DNA of 32,807 nucleotides from a virus, in the IMG/VR virus record IMGVR_UViG_3300025897_000040, positions 1-32,807 of that record, one strand, 5' to 3'. The translations under genes were made by a program, and so were the position numbers. The notes under the pieces were generated by a model that ran no database searches, had not been told where the DNA came from, and was given only the letters and a program-made list of their open reading frames with translations. Each line of letters opens with the position of its first letter. Position 1 is the stretch's first letter. This document shows, one piece after another, positions 7,050 through 14,307 of the stretch.

Positions 7050-8501
7050 ATGAGTCAAGTAAACCTTAGACCAGGCGAGTTTGTCATCGAAGCGATGACA
7101 CTAGTAACACCCGAAGGGGATTCTATAGCACTTGAAGACATCGTTACAAGTTTTCGTCTGTATGAAAGTATATTCAACAAGTTTGTAAGTGCTGACATAT
7201 CTCTTAGAGATGGTACTAATGTTTTAAAGAATTATAAGATTGTTGGTCAAGAATATATTAGAATTTCTGTTCGTGGTAAAGAAGGTACTGGAGATAAGTC
7301 AGATAAAAAGTTTTCGATTGATAAAACCTTTAGAGTCTATAAAGCAGTAAACAATGTAAGACTTGATGATAAGACACAAACAGTTCAGTTAAAACTTTGT
7401 GAACCAAGACTCTTCTATGTATCAAAAAGACGAATGAGTAAAACATTTAGAGGTTCGTATTCCTCAATGATACTTTCAAGTATGAAAGAGTTTGGTAATA
7501 TGAAAGATACTGAAGTTGATTTTTGGGAATCAACACTTCCTGAAAATGTGCAATTCATTTGTCCTAATTGGACAGTAAATGATTTCTTAGATTATTGTGT
7601 TAATAATGCAGACAAAGGTGTTAAAGCAGCTTGGAGGAATGGTTACTTCTTTTTCCAAACACTAAACGGTGGATTTAGATTTATGTCTATCGATGAGATG
7701 TTTGAAAGAGAGTTTCCTTTAAAATTCAACTACTATCCTAAATCTGCAAGTCTAAAATCAATGGACTTACCAATCAACTCTGAAGGTGGTCTTAACTCAA
7801 CTATTGAATATTACAACAAACCACAATTGTTTAATATCTTACGAGGGACAGAGACGGGTGCATTTTCAGCATCACTAAGAGTATACAATCCAATAAAGAA
7901 GATTGAGGAAGAACATCATTACGACCTTGCAAAAACTATGAAGAGAGGAACCCATCTTTCAGGATTCCCAATGCTTCGTTTGGATGATGAAGAGGTTATA
8001 CTGCAACCTGATATTCAAAGTGACCCTTTGGTTGCACCCCCATCAACCCCATTGGATGCTGACTTCGCACCCAATAAAGCATACAACAGTGTAGTTATCG
8101 AAGACTTTACAATGATGCATCCATACGGAGATGCAGATAACATAGAACTACCTGAAATTTTCGGTGGGAACTCTACAAAAGATGAAGCACGATTAGAGAG
8201 AAATGCATTATTAGAAATACTACAACAAAATGTAATGGTACTTAAGGTTCCATTCAGAACTGATATTACAGTAGGAACTGTTCTCGTATTAAACATACCT
8301 GAAGCAGAAGTTAAGAAGGAAGATAATGATATCAAAAACACTCTTAATGATAATAGATATCTCATTACAGATATAATGTTTGAAGGATTTCCCGAACAAA
8401 GACAGGGAGAGATTACTATAGAATGTGTTAAAGAAAGTTTTTCAGAAGACATTAAGTCTAGTAGACCTTTGGATAATGTTGGGTCAGGAGAGATTATATA
8501 A
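7050..8501 (+). CDS. gp27: Baseplate hub protein (gp27-like)
   Basis: A 483-aa protein larger than T4 gp27 (391 aa), the trimeric hub torus that holds the gp5 spike. The N-terminal domain shows the hub pattern: a beta-rich start, LEDIVTSFRLYESIFNKFVS (about residues 27-46), ADISLRDGTNVL, then a QEYIRISVRGKEG strand and a further KTFRVYKAVNNVRLDD region. The NWTVNDFLDYCVNNAD helix (about 174-189) is typical of gp27 and related gpD-type hub proteins. The gene lies between gp53 and the gp5 spike, which it should contact. The ATG follows the gp53 stop by two bases with no clear ribosome site, so translation is probably coupled. The stop overlaps the next start by one base. Confidence 0.8.
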   Translation: MSQVNLRPGEFVIEAMTLVTPEGDSIALEDIVTSFRLYESIFNKFVSADISLRDGTNVLKNYKIVGQEYIRISVRGKEGTGDKSDKKFSIDKTFRVYKAVNNVRLDDKTQTVQLKLCEPRLFYVSKRRMSKTFRGSYSSMILSSMKEFGNMKDTEVDFWESTLPENVQFICPNWTVNDFLDYCVNNADKGVKAAWRNGYFFFQTLNGGFRFMSIDEMFEREFPLKFNYYPKSASLKSMDLPINSEGGLNSTIEYYNKPQLFNILRGTETGAFSASLRVYNPIKKIEEEHHYDLAKTMKRGTHLSGFPMLRLDDEEVILQPDIQSDPLVAPPSTPLDADFAPNKAYNSVVIEDFTMMHPYGDADNIELPEIFGGNSTKDEARLERNALLEILQQNVMVLKVPFRTDITVGTVLVLNIPEAEVKKEDNDIKNTLNDNRYLITDIMFEGFPEQRQGEITIECVKESFSEDIKSSRPLDNVGSGEII

Positions 8502-9601
8502 TGCATCATTTTTATGGAATAGTTGAGGATAGACAAGACCCTCTAAAGATAGGTAGGGTTCGTGTAAGGATTCACGGTATTCATACTGCAGATAAGTCTT
8601 TGATTGGAACACCCGATTTACCTTGGGCGCAAGTATTACTACCAACCACCTCTGCAGGATTATCAGGTCTTGGATTTAATTCACACGGACTTGTAGAAGG
8701 TACAACTGTATTTGGATTCTTTAGGGATGGTAGTAAACAAGACCCAATTATCATAGGTGTTGGTACAGGTATAACAACCGATGGTTTTAAACAAGAAGTT
8801 GGTGGTACCATTTTGTCTAGAAGAGTTGATAGGGGATTCAATGACCCACGTAGACTAACTCCTACAGACTATAAAGGAACAGATGATGATGTTACACCAA
8901 CAGCAGATTCCAAAAGGTCTTGGGGTCTCAATAAAGCATTAGATACTGCACCAATCATACCCGAGTCATTAAGTATAACTTATACTGGTAGTGGTTCTAC
9001 TATCACAAATCCAACTCTAACAGAGAGTGACCTACCATATTATCCTTTGTATTTTGGAGAGTCAGACCTATCTAAGTTTGCAAGAGGTGATGGGACATAC
9101 GAACATAGAAGTATCAGTGGTATAGTTGAGAGTAAAAATATAACTGCAGTAGTAGATTCAATAAAGAACGCAGACCCAAACCTTGCAGTGTTCCCTAATT
9201 CAAAAGCAAACCCAGTTTATCCATACAACAAAGTTATGGCATCAGAGTCGGGTCATATGTTAGAGATTGATGATACACTAGATGCAGAAAGAATTGCAGT
9301 TGAACATAGGTCAGGAACATTCCACGAAATACATCCTGATGGTTCTCAGGTAACTAGAATAGTTAATAATAATTACACTGTAGTGTGTAAAGACAATGAA
9401 GTCTTTGTTGGTGGTAAAGTGAATGTCGTGGTAATGGGTAACTCTAATATTAAGACATACGGTGATGTTAAGTTAAAAGGTTATGGTAAAGGTGAGATTG
9501 ATGTTACAGGAACAATGGACATCAAATCAGGTGGGGATATGACACTCCAATCTGCAAAAACACTTAAACTAAAAGCACAAGTAATACAAGAAGGTTCATA
9601 G
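8501..9601 (+). CDS. gp5: Baseplate spike protein gp5, lacking the lysozyme domain
   Basis: A 366-aa spike protein. Residues 1 to about 100 form the OB-fold seen in T4 gp5 and VgrG/gpV (start MHHFYGIVEDRQDPLKIGRV, then WAQVLLPTTSAG and VFGFFRDGSKQDPIIIG). The C-terminal part (about 245-366) has the GHMLEIDDT and GTFHEIHPDGSQVTRI segments and then short alternating strands with glycine turns (VKLKGYG, GEIDVTG, GDMTLQS), the triple-stranded beta-helix needle. The central lysozyme domain of T4 gp5 (575 aa) is missing; a linker without lysozyme-like motifs replaces it. GGAGAGA precedes an ATG that overlaps the upstream stop. Confidence 0.9.
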   Translation: MHHFYGIVEDRQDPLKIGRVRVRIHGIHTADKSLIGTPDLPWAQVLLPTTSAGLSGLGFNSHGLVEGTTVFGFFRDGSKQDPIIIGVGTGITTDGFKQEVGGTILSRRVDRGFNDPRRLTPTDYKGTDDDVTPTADSKRSWGLNKALDTAPIIPESLSITYTGSGSTITNPTLTESDLPYYPLYFGESDLSKFARGDGTYEHRSISGIVESKNITAVVDSIKNADPNLAVFPNSKANPVYPYNKVMASESGHMLEIDDTLDAERIAVEHRSGTFHEIHPDGSQVTRIVNNNYTVVCKDNEVFVGGKVNVVVMGNSNIKTYGDVKLKGYGKGEIDVTGTMDIKSGGDMTLQSAKTLKLKAQVIQEGS

Positions 9602-11421
9602 TGACCACAAAGGATGTAGCAGAAACTTCAAAAGAGTTAAAGATTGATTTACCTCTTTCACTTCCGTGTCCAACGGATGATATCTTTAGTATACCCAAAG
9701 TAGAAGATATACTAAAACCACTCCAAGAGATTGCACAACTTCCCGATAAACTAGATGCAAAGATTGCTCTGATGAAAAAGGAGAAAGAAGAAGAGATAGT
9801 TGCACTCAACGAAAAGTTAAAGAACCCCGATTTAACTGCAGAAGAAAGAACTGCAATACTACAAGAGATAAAAACTGCAGAAGATTACATTGATAATATT
9901 CTCTTAGGAGAACTCTCTGAACAGTTTAATGAAATCAAAGAAGACATTGAAAAGTTTTTTGATACTATGGAAGGTGTTCTAAGTCCGTTTTGGAAAACGA
10001 GAGAAGGGACAGAGAAACGCAATCTACAAAAAGAACTCGAAGATGCACTAGATGAGTTATTTTCAGAATTTCATCTATTCATTCCAATTAAAATTTCAGA
10101 GTTGATAGAAAAACTTGTACCACTTAGTTTAACCATCCCTATTCTAGGTCTTCAGATAGACATCATTAAAATAGTCACTAGTCCTAATTATAGGAAGGAG
10201 ATACAAGACCAAATTGGTGGAAAGAATTTTGTAACTCAAATTATATCTAAAAGAAAACGACTTGCAAAAGTTAACGAAAGGTTAACAAAAGAAATATATG
10301 TTTTAAATGCAGAAGAGATTGATAAATTAGAGAAAGAAAAGGAACAACTAGAAAAGGATATACTTGCACTTGAAGAGAAAAGGACAAAACACATTGATAG
10401 ATTCTTCAATCTAGTTCCTGAAGCACAAAGAAAATTTGATGGAAAAATACAAGAACTCAATAACGATTTAAAAGCAAAACTTACTTGGGACTATATCAAA
10501 ACAGAGATGAAAGAATGGGTTTTAAATGCACACATAAAAGCATTCGAAAAACTTATTGATATGTTCGAAGAGATATGGGATGCATTAGGATTACCAAAAC
10601 TACCTTTCTCAAAAATTTCAGAACTTCTTTCTATGGATATATCTGCACTTCTAGAAACCCTTACAGCAGAACTAAAGAGAAGATTTCAAACTACTGCTAG
10701 TGAACTTAGAGGGAAAATTAAGGAGATTGATAAGAAGTTAGAAACTGAAACCGACCCTGCTACGATTGATAAACTGAACGAAGAGAAACGAGAACTAGAA
10801 CAAAAACTTATAGACGAGAAAGGGAAATATTTAAGACAACTGGAAGATGCTGTACTTGGATTTGAGATACCAATTATAGGAATGACTATTGAGGAGATAA
10901 TCGGTGGAAAGAATGTATCTACCAATTCTAGTTTAGAGGAAAGACTTGCAAGGTTTGAAACAAAGTTTGAAGACTTCAAACAGAACTGGATGCAGAAACT
11001 TCTTATGGCGTGGGTTAAGATAGTTGAAAAGTTTTTATCTGCTATAGGTTTGGGTAAAATCATTGATTTGTTATTGTTAACTATGTGTGACTTCTTAAAA
11101 CTGATTGGAAATCCATTTGGTGCTATGATTACTATACCCAATCTTGACGGTATACTGCAATCAACTACATATAAACCTGTAGTTCGTGTTAACACTAGTA
11201 GTAGAAGTAGGGTGGAGGGAGTAGCATCTTTTGGTGCAGATGGTGACACTGATGAGTTTCAATTGACAGGTGGAGAAGGAACTACCAAAGTATTTGTAAA
11301 TGGAGTAGAACAATCGGAAATAACTATTACAAGCAGTACTGTAAATGGAATTACAACTGATACAGTAACATTTGAAGAAAACCCCAATGAATTTGATTTA
11401 GTCTCAATAATAAAAGTCTAA
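9601..11421 (+). CDS. Large coiled-coil virion protein, candidate tape measure
   Basis: A 606-aa protein starting with GTG that overlaps the gp5 stop by one base, with AAGG 8 bases upstream. Long charged heptad-like helices dominate (about residues 55-120, 205-280 and 365-410). They are broken by hydrophobic segments, including two similar stretches, IPILGLQIDIIKIVTSPN and FEIPIIGMTIEEIIGGKN, each close to IGGKN. A third hydrophobic cluster is at about 468-510. The last 90 residues change to a beta-rich domain with TTKVFVNGVEQSEITI. The length is close to T4 gp29 (590 aa), the tail-length ruler, and the gene lies among hub genes, so a tape-measure role is plausible. I cannot show homology; another hub or structural coiled-coil protein is possible. 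Confidence 0.6.
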   Translation: MTTKDVAETSKELKIDLPLSLPCPTDDIFSIPKVEDILKPLQEIAQLPDKLDAKIALMKKEKEEEIVALNEKLKNPDLTAEERTAILQEIKTAEDYIDNILLGELSEQFNEIKEDIEKFFDTMEGVLSPFWKTREGTEKRNLQKELEDALDELFSEFHLFIPIKISELIEKLVPLSLTIPILGLQIDIIKIVTSPNYRKEIQDQIGGKNFVTQIISKRKRLAKVNERLTKEIYVLNAEEIDKLEKEKEQLEKDILALEEKRTKHIDRFFNLVPEAQRKFDGKIQELNNDLKAKLTWDYIKTEMKEWVLNAHIKAFEKLIDMFEEIWDALGLPKLPFSKISELLSMDISALLETLTAELKRRFQTTASELRGKIKEIDKKLETETDPATIDKLNEEKRELEQKLIDEKGKYLRQLEDAVLGFEIPIIGMTIEEIIGGKNVSTNSSLEERLARFETKFEDFKQNWMQKLLMAWVKIVEKFLSAIGLGKIIDLLLLTMCDFLKLIGNPFGAMITIPNLDGILQSTTYKPVVRVNTSSRSRVEGVASFGADGDTDEFQLTGGEGTTKVFVNGVEQSEITITSSTVNGITTDTVTFEENPNEFDLVSIIKV

Positions 11422-11426
11422 TGGTG

Positions 11427-11434
11427 CATAAATA
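11427..11434 (+). promoter_or_regulatory. Late promoter box CATAAATA directly before gp25
   Basis: CATAAATA with exactly five bases between it and the gp25 ATG at 11440. With T4 late spacing the transcript would start on the A of the start codon. No Shine-Dalgarno sequence lies in the 18-base gap. The sequence ATAAATAGTATTAT is repeated before gp8 at 18599. Confidence 0.6.
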
Positions 11435-11439
11435 GTATT

Positions 11440-11859
11440 ATGGTTGATTACGTAAAGACAGAAGGTAAAACAGTTGCATCTAAAACTGCATATGCTGATT
11501 TAGACCTCACCTTTAAAGCACATCCCATAACAGGTGATGTAACACTTCGTAAAGATTCAGATGCAATAAGACGGGCAGTGAGTAATATCATCCAAACTAA
11601 TAAATATGAGAGACCATTTAAACCAAATTTTGGTGGGTCTGTTAGAGATATGTTGTTTGAACTAGATACCGACAGTAAGGTAAAACGAATGAAACGTGCT
11701 TTAACAGAACAGATAGAAAATTTTGAACCACGTGTAACAGGTGTTGAAGTGGTTTTAGGTGACGTGGTAGAGAATAGAATACCTGTAACAGTTTTTTATA
11801 GAATTATTAACGGGTTAAAAACACAACAATTAGATTTCACAATACGAAGGGTTCGATAA
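11440..11859 (+). CDS. gp25: Baseplate wedge subunit gp25
   Basis: A 139-aa protein, close to T4 gp25 (132 aa), the sheath-initiating wedge core protein related to the TssE/gpW family. The N-terminal strand segment (FKAHPITGDVTLRKDSDAIR) leads into the diagnostic RAVSNIIQTNKYERPFKPNF and GGSVRDMLFELD stretch (about residues 45-76), followed by the helix with MKRALTEQIENFEPRV and the paired strands GVEVVLGDVV and TVFYRI. The YERPF sequence is the family's E-x-R/P core. No ribosome site is visible; a late promoter box ends six bases before the ATG, so a leaderless message is likely. The stop overlaps the gp6 start by one base (TAATG). Confidence 0.92.
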   Translation: MVDYVKTEGKTVASKTAYADLDLTFKAHPITGDVTLRKDSDAIRRAVSNIIQTNKYERPFKPNFGGSVRDMLFELDTDSKVKRMKRALTEQIENFEPRVTGVEVVLGDVVENRIPVTVFYRIINGLKTQQLDFTIRRVR

Positions 11860-13730
11860 TGGCAATAGACAGTTCAAAAATTAATGTATCAGATTTAGAT
11901 TTCGACAGTATCGCAGATAATTTAAAATCATATCTTCAAGGACAAGATAAGTTTAAAGATTATGACTTTGAAGGGTCAACGATGTCTGTTCTCATCGACC
12001 TTCTTGCATACTCATCACATATAAGTGCAGTGAATACTAACATTGCAGCTTCAGAGTTATTCTTAGACTCTGCACAAATGAGAAAGAACGTAGTATCTCG
12101 TGCAAAAGATTTAGGGTTTACTCCTGTAACAGAAAAATCATCAACTGCAATTGTTGATATCAATTTAAGGAATGTGAGAAATGCAGATGGTACTTCGCCA
12201 TCAACAACAGAGATGACTTTAAACAGAGGTTCAATCTTTACAACTACATACGATGGACTAACATATGAATATGTTGTGCCCAACTCAGTAAGACCTTCCC
12301 AAAACAAAACAAACTATGCATATGCAGATGTAAATTTAGTACAAGGTACTTACTTGACTGATAAGTTCGTACACGACACTCAAGTATCTAATCCAAAATA
12401 TGTATTATCAAATGCAAGAGTTGACAGGTCTCACATCACTGTGTCCATAGACTCAAATGGTAGTATTGAATCATATTCTCTCTCTACAGATATCTCAACC
12501 ATCAATACAGAATCTAGGGTTTATTACACTCAAGAAAATGATGAAGGGTTCTTAGAAATCTATTTTGGAGATGGTGTATTAGGTAAAGCACTTAAGGATG
12601 GAGATATTATTACGGTAACATATATTGTGGTAGATGAAAATCACGCTGATGGTGCAAACATCTTTACTATGCAGTCGGGTATTAATGGATACTTCGATGC
12701 AATTATCACAACTACAACTAAATCATCAGGTGGTGCAGAGAAAGAAAGTATAGAGTCCATCAAATTCAAAGCAAATAAATTTTACACTTCACAAAACAGA
12801 CTGGTAACACTGAATGACTATAAAGCAAAGGTCAGTGAGTATTACCCGAATGCAGATGCAGTTGCAGTATGGGGTGGAGAGGACAATGACCCACCTGAGT
12901 ATGGTAAGGTCTTTTTAGCAATCAAACCACAAAATTCAGATTACTTATCTGATACAGAGAAGAAAACTGTAGTAGATAAACTTAAAGCATTAAACATTCT
13001 AACAATTAGACCAACAATAGTCTCGCCCGAAATTACAAAAATTTTACTTACAACAACATTTAAATATGATGCAAAGAATACAGACTTGTCAACAGGTGAG
13101 ATGGAGAATGTTGTAACAAATTCAATACTACAATTCGATAAAGATAATCTAAAAAACTTTGATGCAGTATTCAGACATTCGAAACTATTACAATCAATCG
13201 ATGCATCTAACACTGCAATTATGTCTAATACAACTAATGTTAGATTATCAAAGAAATTAACAATAACAGAAAACGCAGAGACAGGATATATAGTCAATTA
13301 CGGTAATGCATTCTATAATCCCCATTCAGGTCATAATATGGCAGGTGGTGGTGTAGTATCATCTACTGGATTTTATGTCCAAGGTGATTCTGTAAACATT
13401 CAATATTTTGATGAAGACGGTAGTGGTAATCTAAGAAGATACACATTATCAGGTTCAACAAGAATATATCAAGATTCCGCTGCTGGTACCATAGAGTACT
13501 CTAGTGGTAAAATTACAATCAATGCCATCACATTTACATCTACTGTTAATGTTGATAGTACGATTGATTTCACTGTTGTCCCCGACAGTAACGATGTCGT
13601 TGCAACAAGGGGCAGTTTAATTGACATATCCAATAAGGATATTAAGGTTAAGGGTGAAATAGACACCATCGAAAGTGGTGAAAGTAGTGCTGGAGTTGGA
13701 TACACATCCACCTCTAGTAGTTCATATTAA
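11859..13730 (+). CDS. gp6: Baseplate wedge subunit gp6
   Basis: A 623-aa protein near T4 gp6 (660 aa), which dimerises to form the inner ring around the hub and belongs to the gpJ-like family. The N-terminal helical part carries STMSVLIDLLAYSSHISAVN then TNIAASELFLDSAQMRKNVV and RAKDLGFTPV (about residues 42-89), the best-conserved region of this family. Beta-rich middle segments include EIYFGDGVLGKALKDGDIIT. The LVTLNDYKAKVSEYYPNADA segment and a following IKP strand match the gpJ core. The C-terminus ends in a serine-rich stretch. It overlaps gp25 by one base, and AAGGG lies upstream. gp6, gp25 and gp53 would form the wedge core here. Confidence 0.92.
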   Translation: MAIDSSKINVSDLDFDSIADNLKSYLQGQDKFKDYDFEGSTMSVLIDLLAYSSHISAVNTNIAASELFLDSAQMRKNVVSRAKDLGFTPVTEKSSTAIVDINLRNVRNADGTSPSTTEMTLNRGSIFTTTYDGLTYEYVVPNSVRPSQNKTNYAYADVNLVQGTYLTDKFVHDTQVSNPKYVLSNARVDRSHITVSIDSNGSIESYSLSTDISTINTESRVYYTQENDEGFLEIYFGDGVLGKALKDGDIITVTYIVVDENHADGANIFTMQSGINGYFDAIITTTTKSSGGAEKESIESIKFKANKFYTSQNRLVTLNDYKAKVSEYYPNADAVAVWGGEDNDPPEYGKVFLAIKPQNSDYLSDTEKKTVVDKLKALNILTIRPTIVSPEITKILLTTTFKYDAKNTDLSTGEMENVVTNSILQFDKDNLKNFDAVFRHSKLLQSIDASNTAIMSNTTNVRLSKKLTITENAETGYIVNYGNAFYNPHSGHNMAGGGVVSSTGFYVQGDSVNIQYFDEDGSGNLRRYTLSGSTRIYQDSAAGTIEYSSGKITINAITFTSTVNVDSTIDFTVVPDSNDVVATRGSLIDISNKDIKVKGEIDTIESGESSAGVGYTSTSSSSY

Positions 13731-13731
13731 T

Positions 13732-13739
13732 ATGAATAA
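13732..13739 (+). promoter_or_regulatory. Weak late-promoter-like box TATGAATA
   Basis: TATGAATA is one mismatch from the T4 late consensus and lies just after the gp6 stop. The predicted transcript start (13745) would be immediately 5' of a stem-loop, giving a leader of about 68 bases for the 158-aa protein. Support is the position only. Confidence 0.35.
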
Positions 13740-13745
13740 AGTGGT

Positions 13746-13770
13746 CTAAGACAGTAGGTTCTGTGCTTAG
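13746..13770 (+). promoter_or_regulatory. Stem-loop in the leader of the 158-aa protein gene
   Basis: CTAAGACAG pairs with CTGT-G-CTTAG (nine pairs, one bulged G) around the loop TAGGTT. No T-run follows, so it is not a typical terminator. It may protect the 5' end or regulate the next gene. The leader ends with TTTTTATAGGAG, very similar to TTTTTATAGGA before the fibre gene at 31984, suggesting a shared U-rich translation-enhancing start region. Confidence 0.55.
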
Positions 13771-13812
13771 AGTAGCATTCCATTAACTTGGTTTTTATAG
13801 GAGAAAAACAAA

Positions 13813-14289
13813 ATGGCAGATAAAAAAATAAGTGCGTTATCATCAGTATCAGATAGTGATATCGGGTCAGATGATTTACTACACATTGTAGATAACCCAG
13901 GCGGTACACCTGTAAACAAGAAGATGACTATTGGTCAACTTTTTGAAAACGTACCAACTCATCTTGCAATCAATGACATCGTAACTGAATCTTCAGCTGC
14001 GACTGATTTAGCTGCAAGTTCAACAACAATTGTTGATGGTTCATCATTCACAGCAGACGTTGCCTTTACATTAGACAACGGAACAGATACAGGTCAGATT
14101 AAGTTCTTGTCTTGTTCAGGAATGGCATCATCATATGCAGCGAACATTACAGTGTCATCTTGGCACAATTCAGGTGTTTCTGCACCACAAATCGTGTTGA
14201 ATGCACAAGGTGAAGGTTGTATCTTAGTTTGGAACGGTTCCGTATGGTTACCAGTTGCAAATACAGGTGCTACAATAACTAACGCTTAA
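13813..14289 (+). CDS. Small virion structural / fibre-associated protein, 158 aa
   Basis: The N-terminus reads MADKKISALSSVSDSDIGSD and continues LLHIVDNPGGTPVNKKMTIG, a pattern common at the start of virion surface and fibre proteins of marine phages. The rest is beta-rich and Ser/Thr/Ala-rich with a conserved-looking end, GEGCILVWNGSVWLPVANTG. This suggests a small decoration, trimeric fibre or baseplate-attached protein; the exact role is unknown. The gene has an unusually long 82-base upstream gap with a stem-loop, a possible late promoter and a strong AGGAG site, consistent with high independent expression. It lies between two wedge genes. Confidence 0.72.
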   Translation: MADKKISALSSVSDSDIGSDDLLHIVDNPGGTPVNKKMTIGQLFENVPTHLAINDIVTESSAATDLAASSTTIVDGSSFTADVAFTLDNGTDTGQIKFLSCSGMASSYAANITVSSWHNSGVSAPQIVLNAQGEGCILVWNGSVWLPVANTGATITNA

Positions 14290-14307
14290 TTAATATAGAA
14301 GAACTAG

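Noticed and set aside
8015-8536. Minus-strand open frame of 173 codons over the gp27/gp5 junction
   Set aside because: It covers two well-supported opposite-strand genes and shows no domain character.
8651-9240. Lysozyme domain within gp5
   Set aside because: No lysozyme-like catalytic segment is visible between the OB-fold and the needle, and the protein is too short to hold the T4 domain.
10686-11249. Minus-strand open frame of 187 codons inside the coiled-coil protein gene
   Set aside because: A shadow of the AT-rich coding strand: Ser/Leu-rich, no motif, no ribosome site, and fully within a convincing gene.
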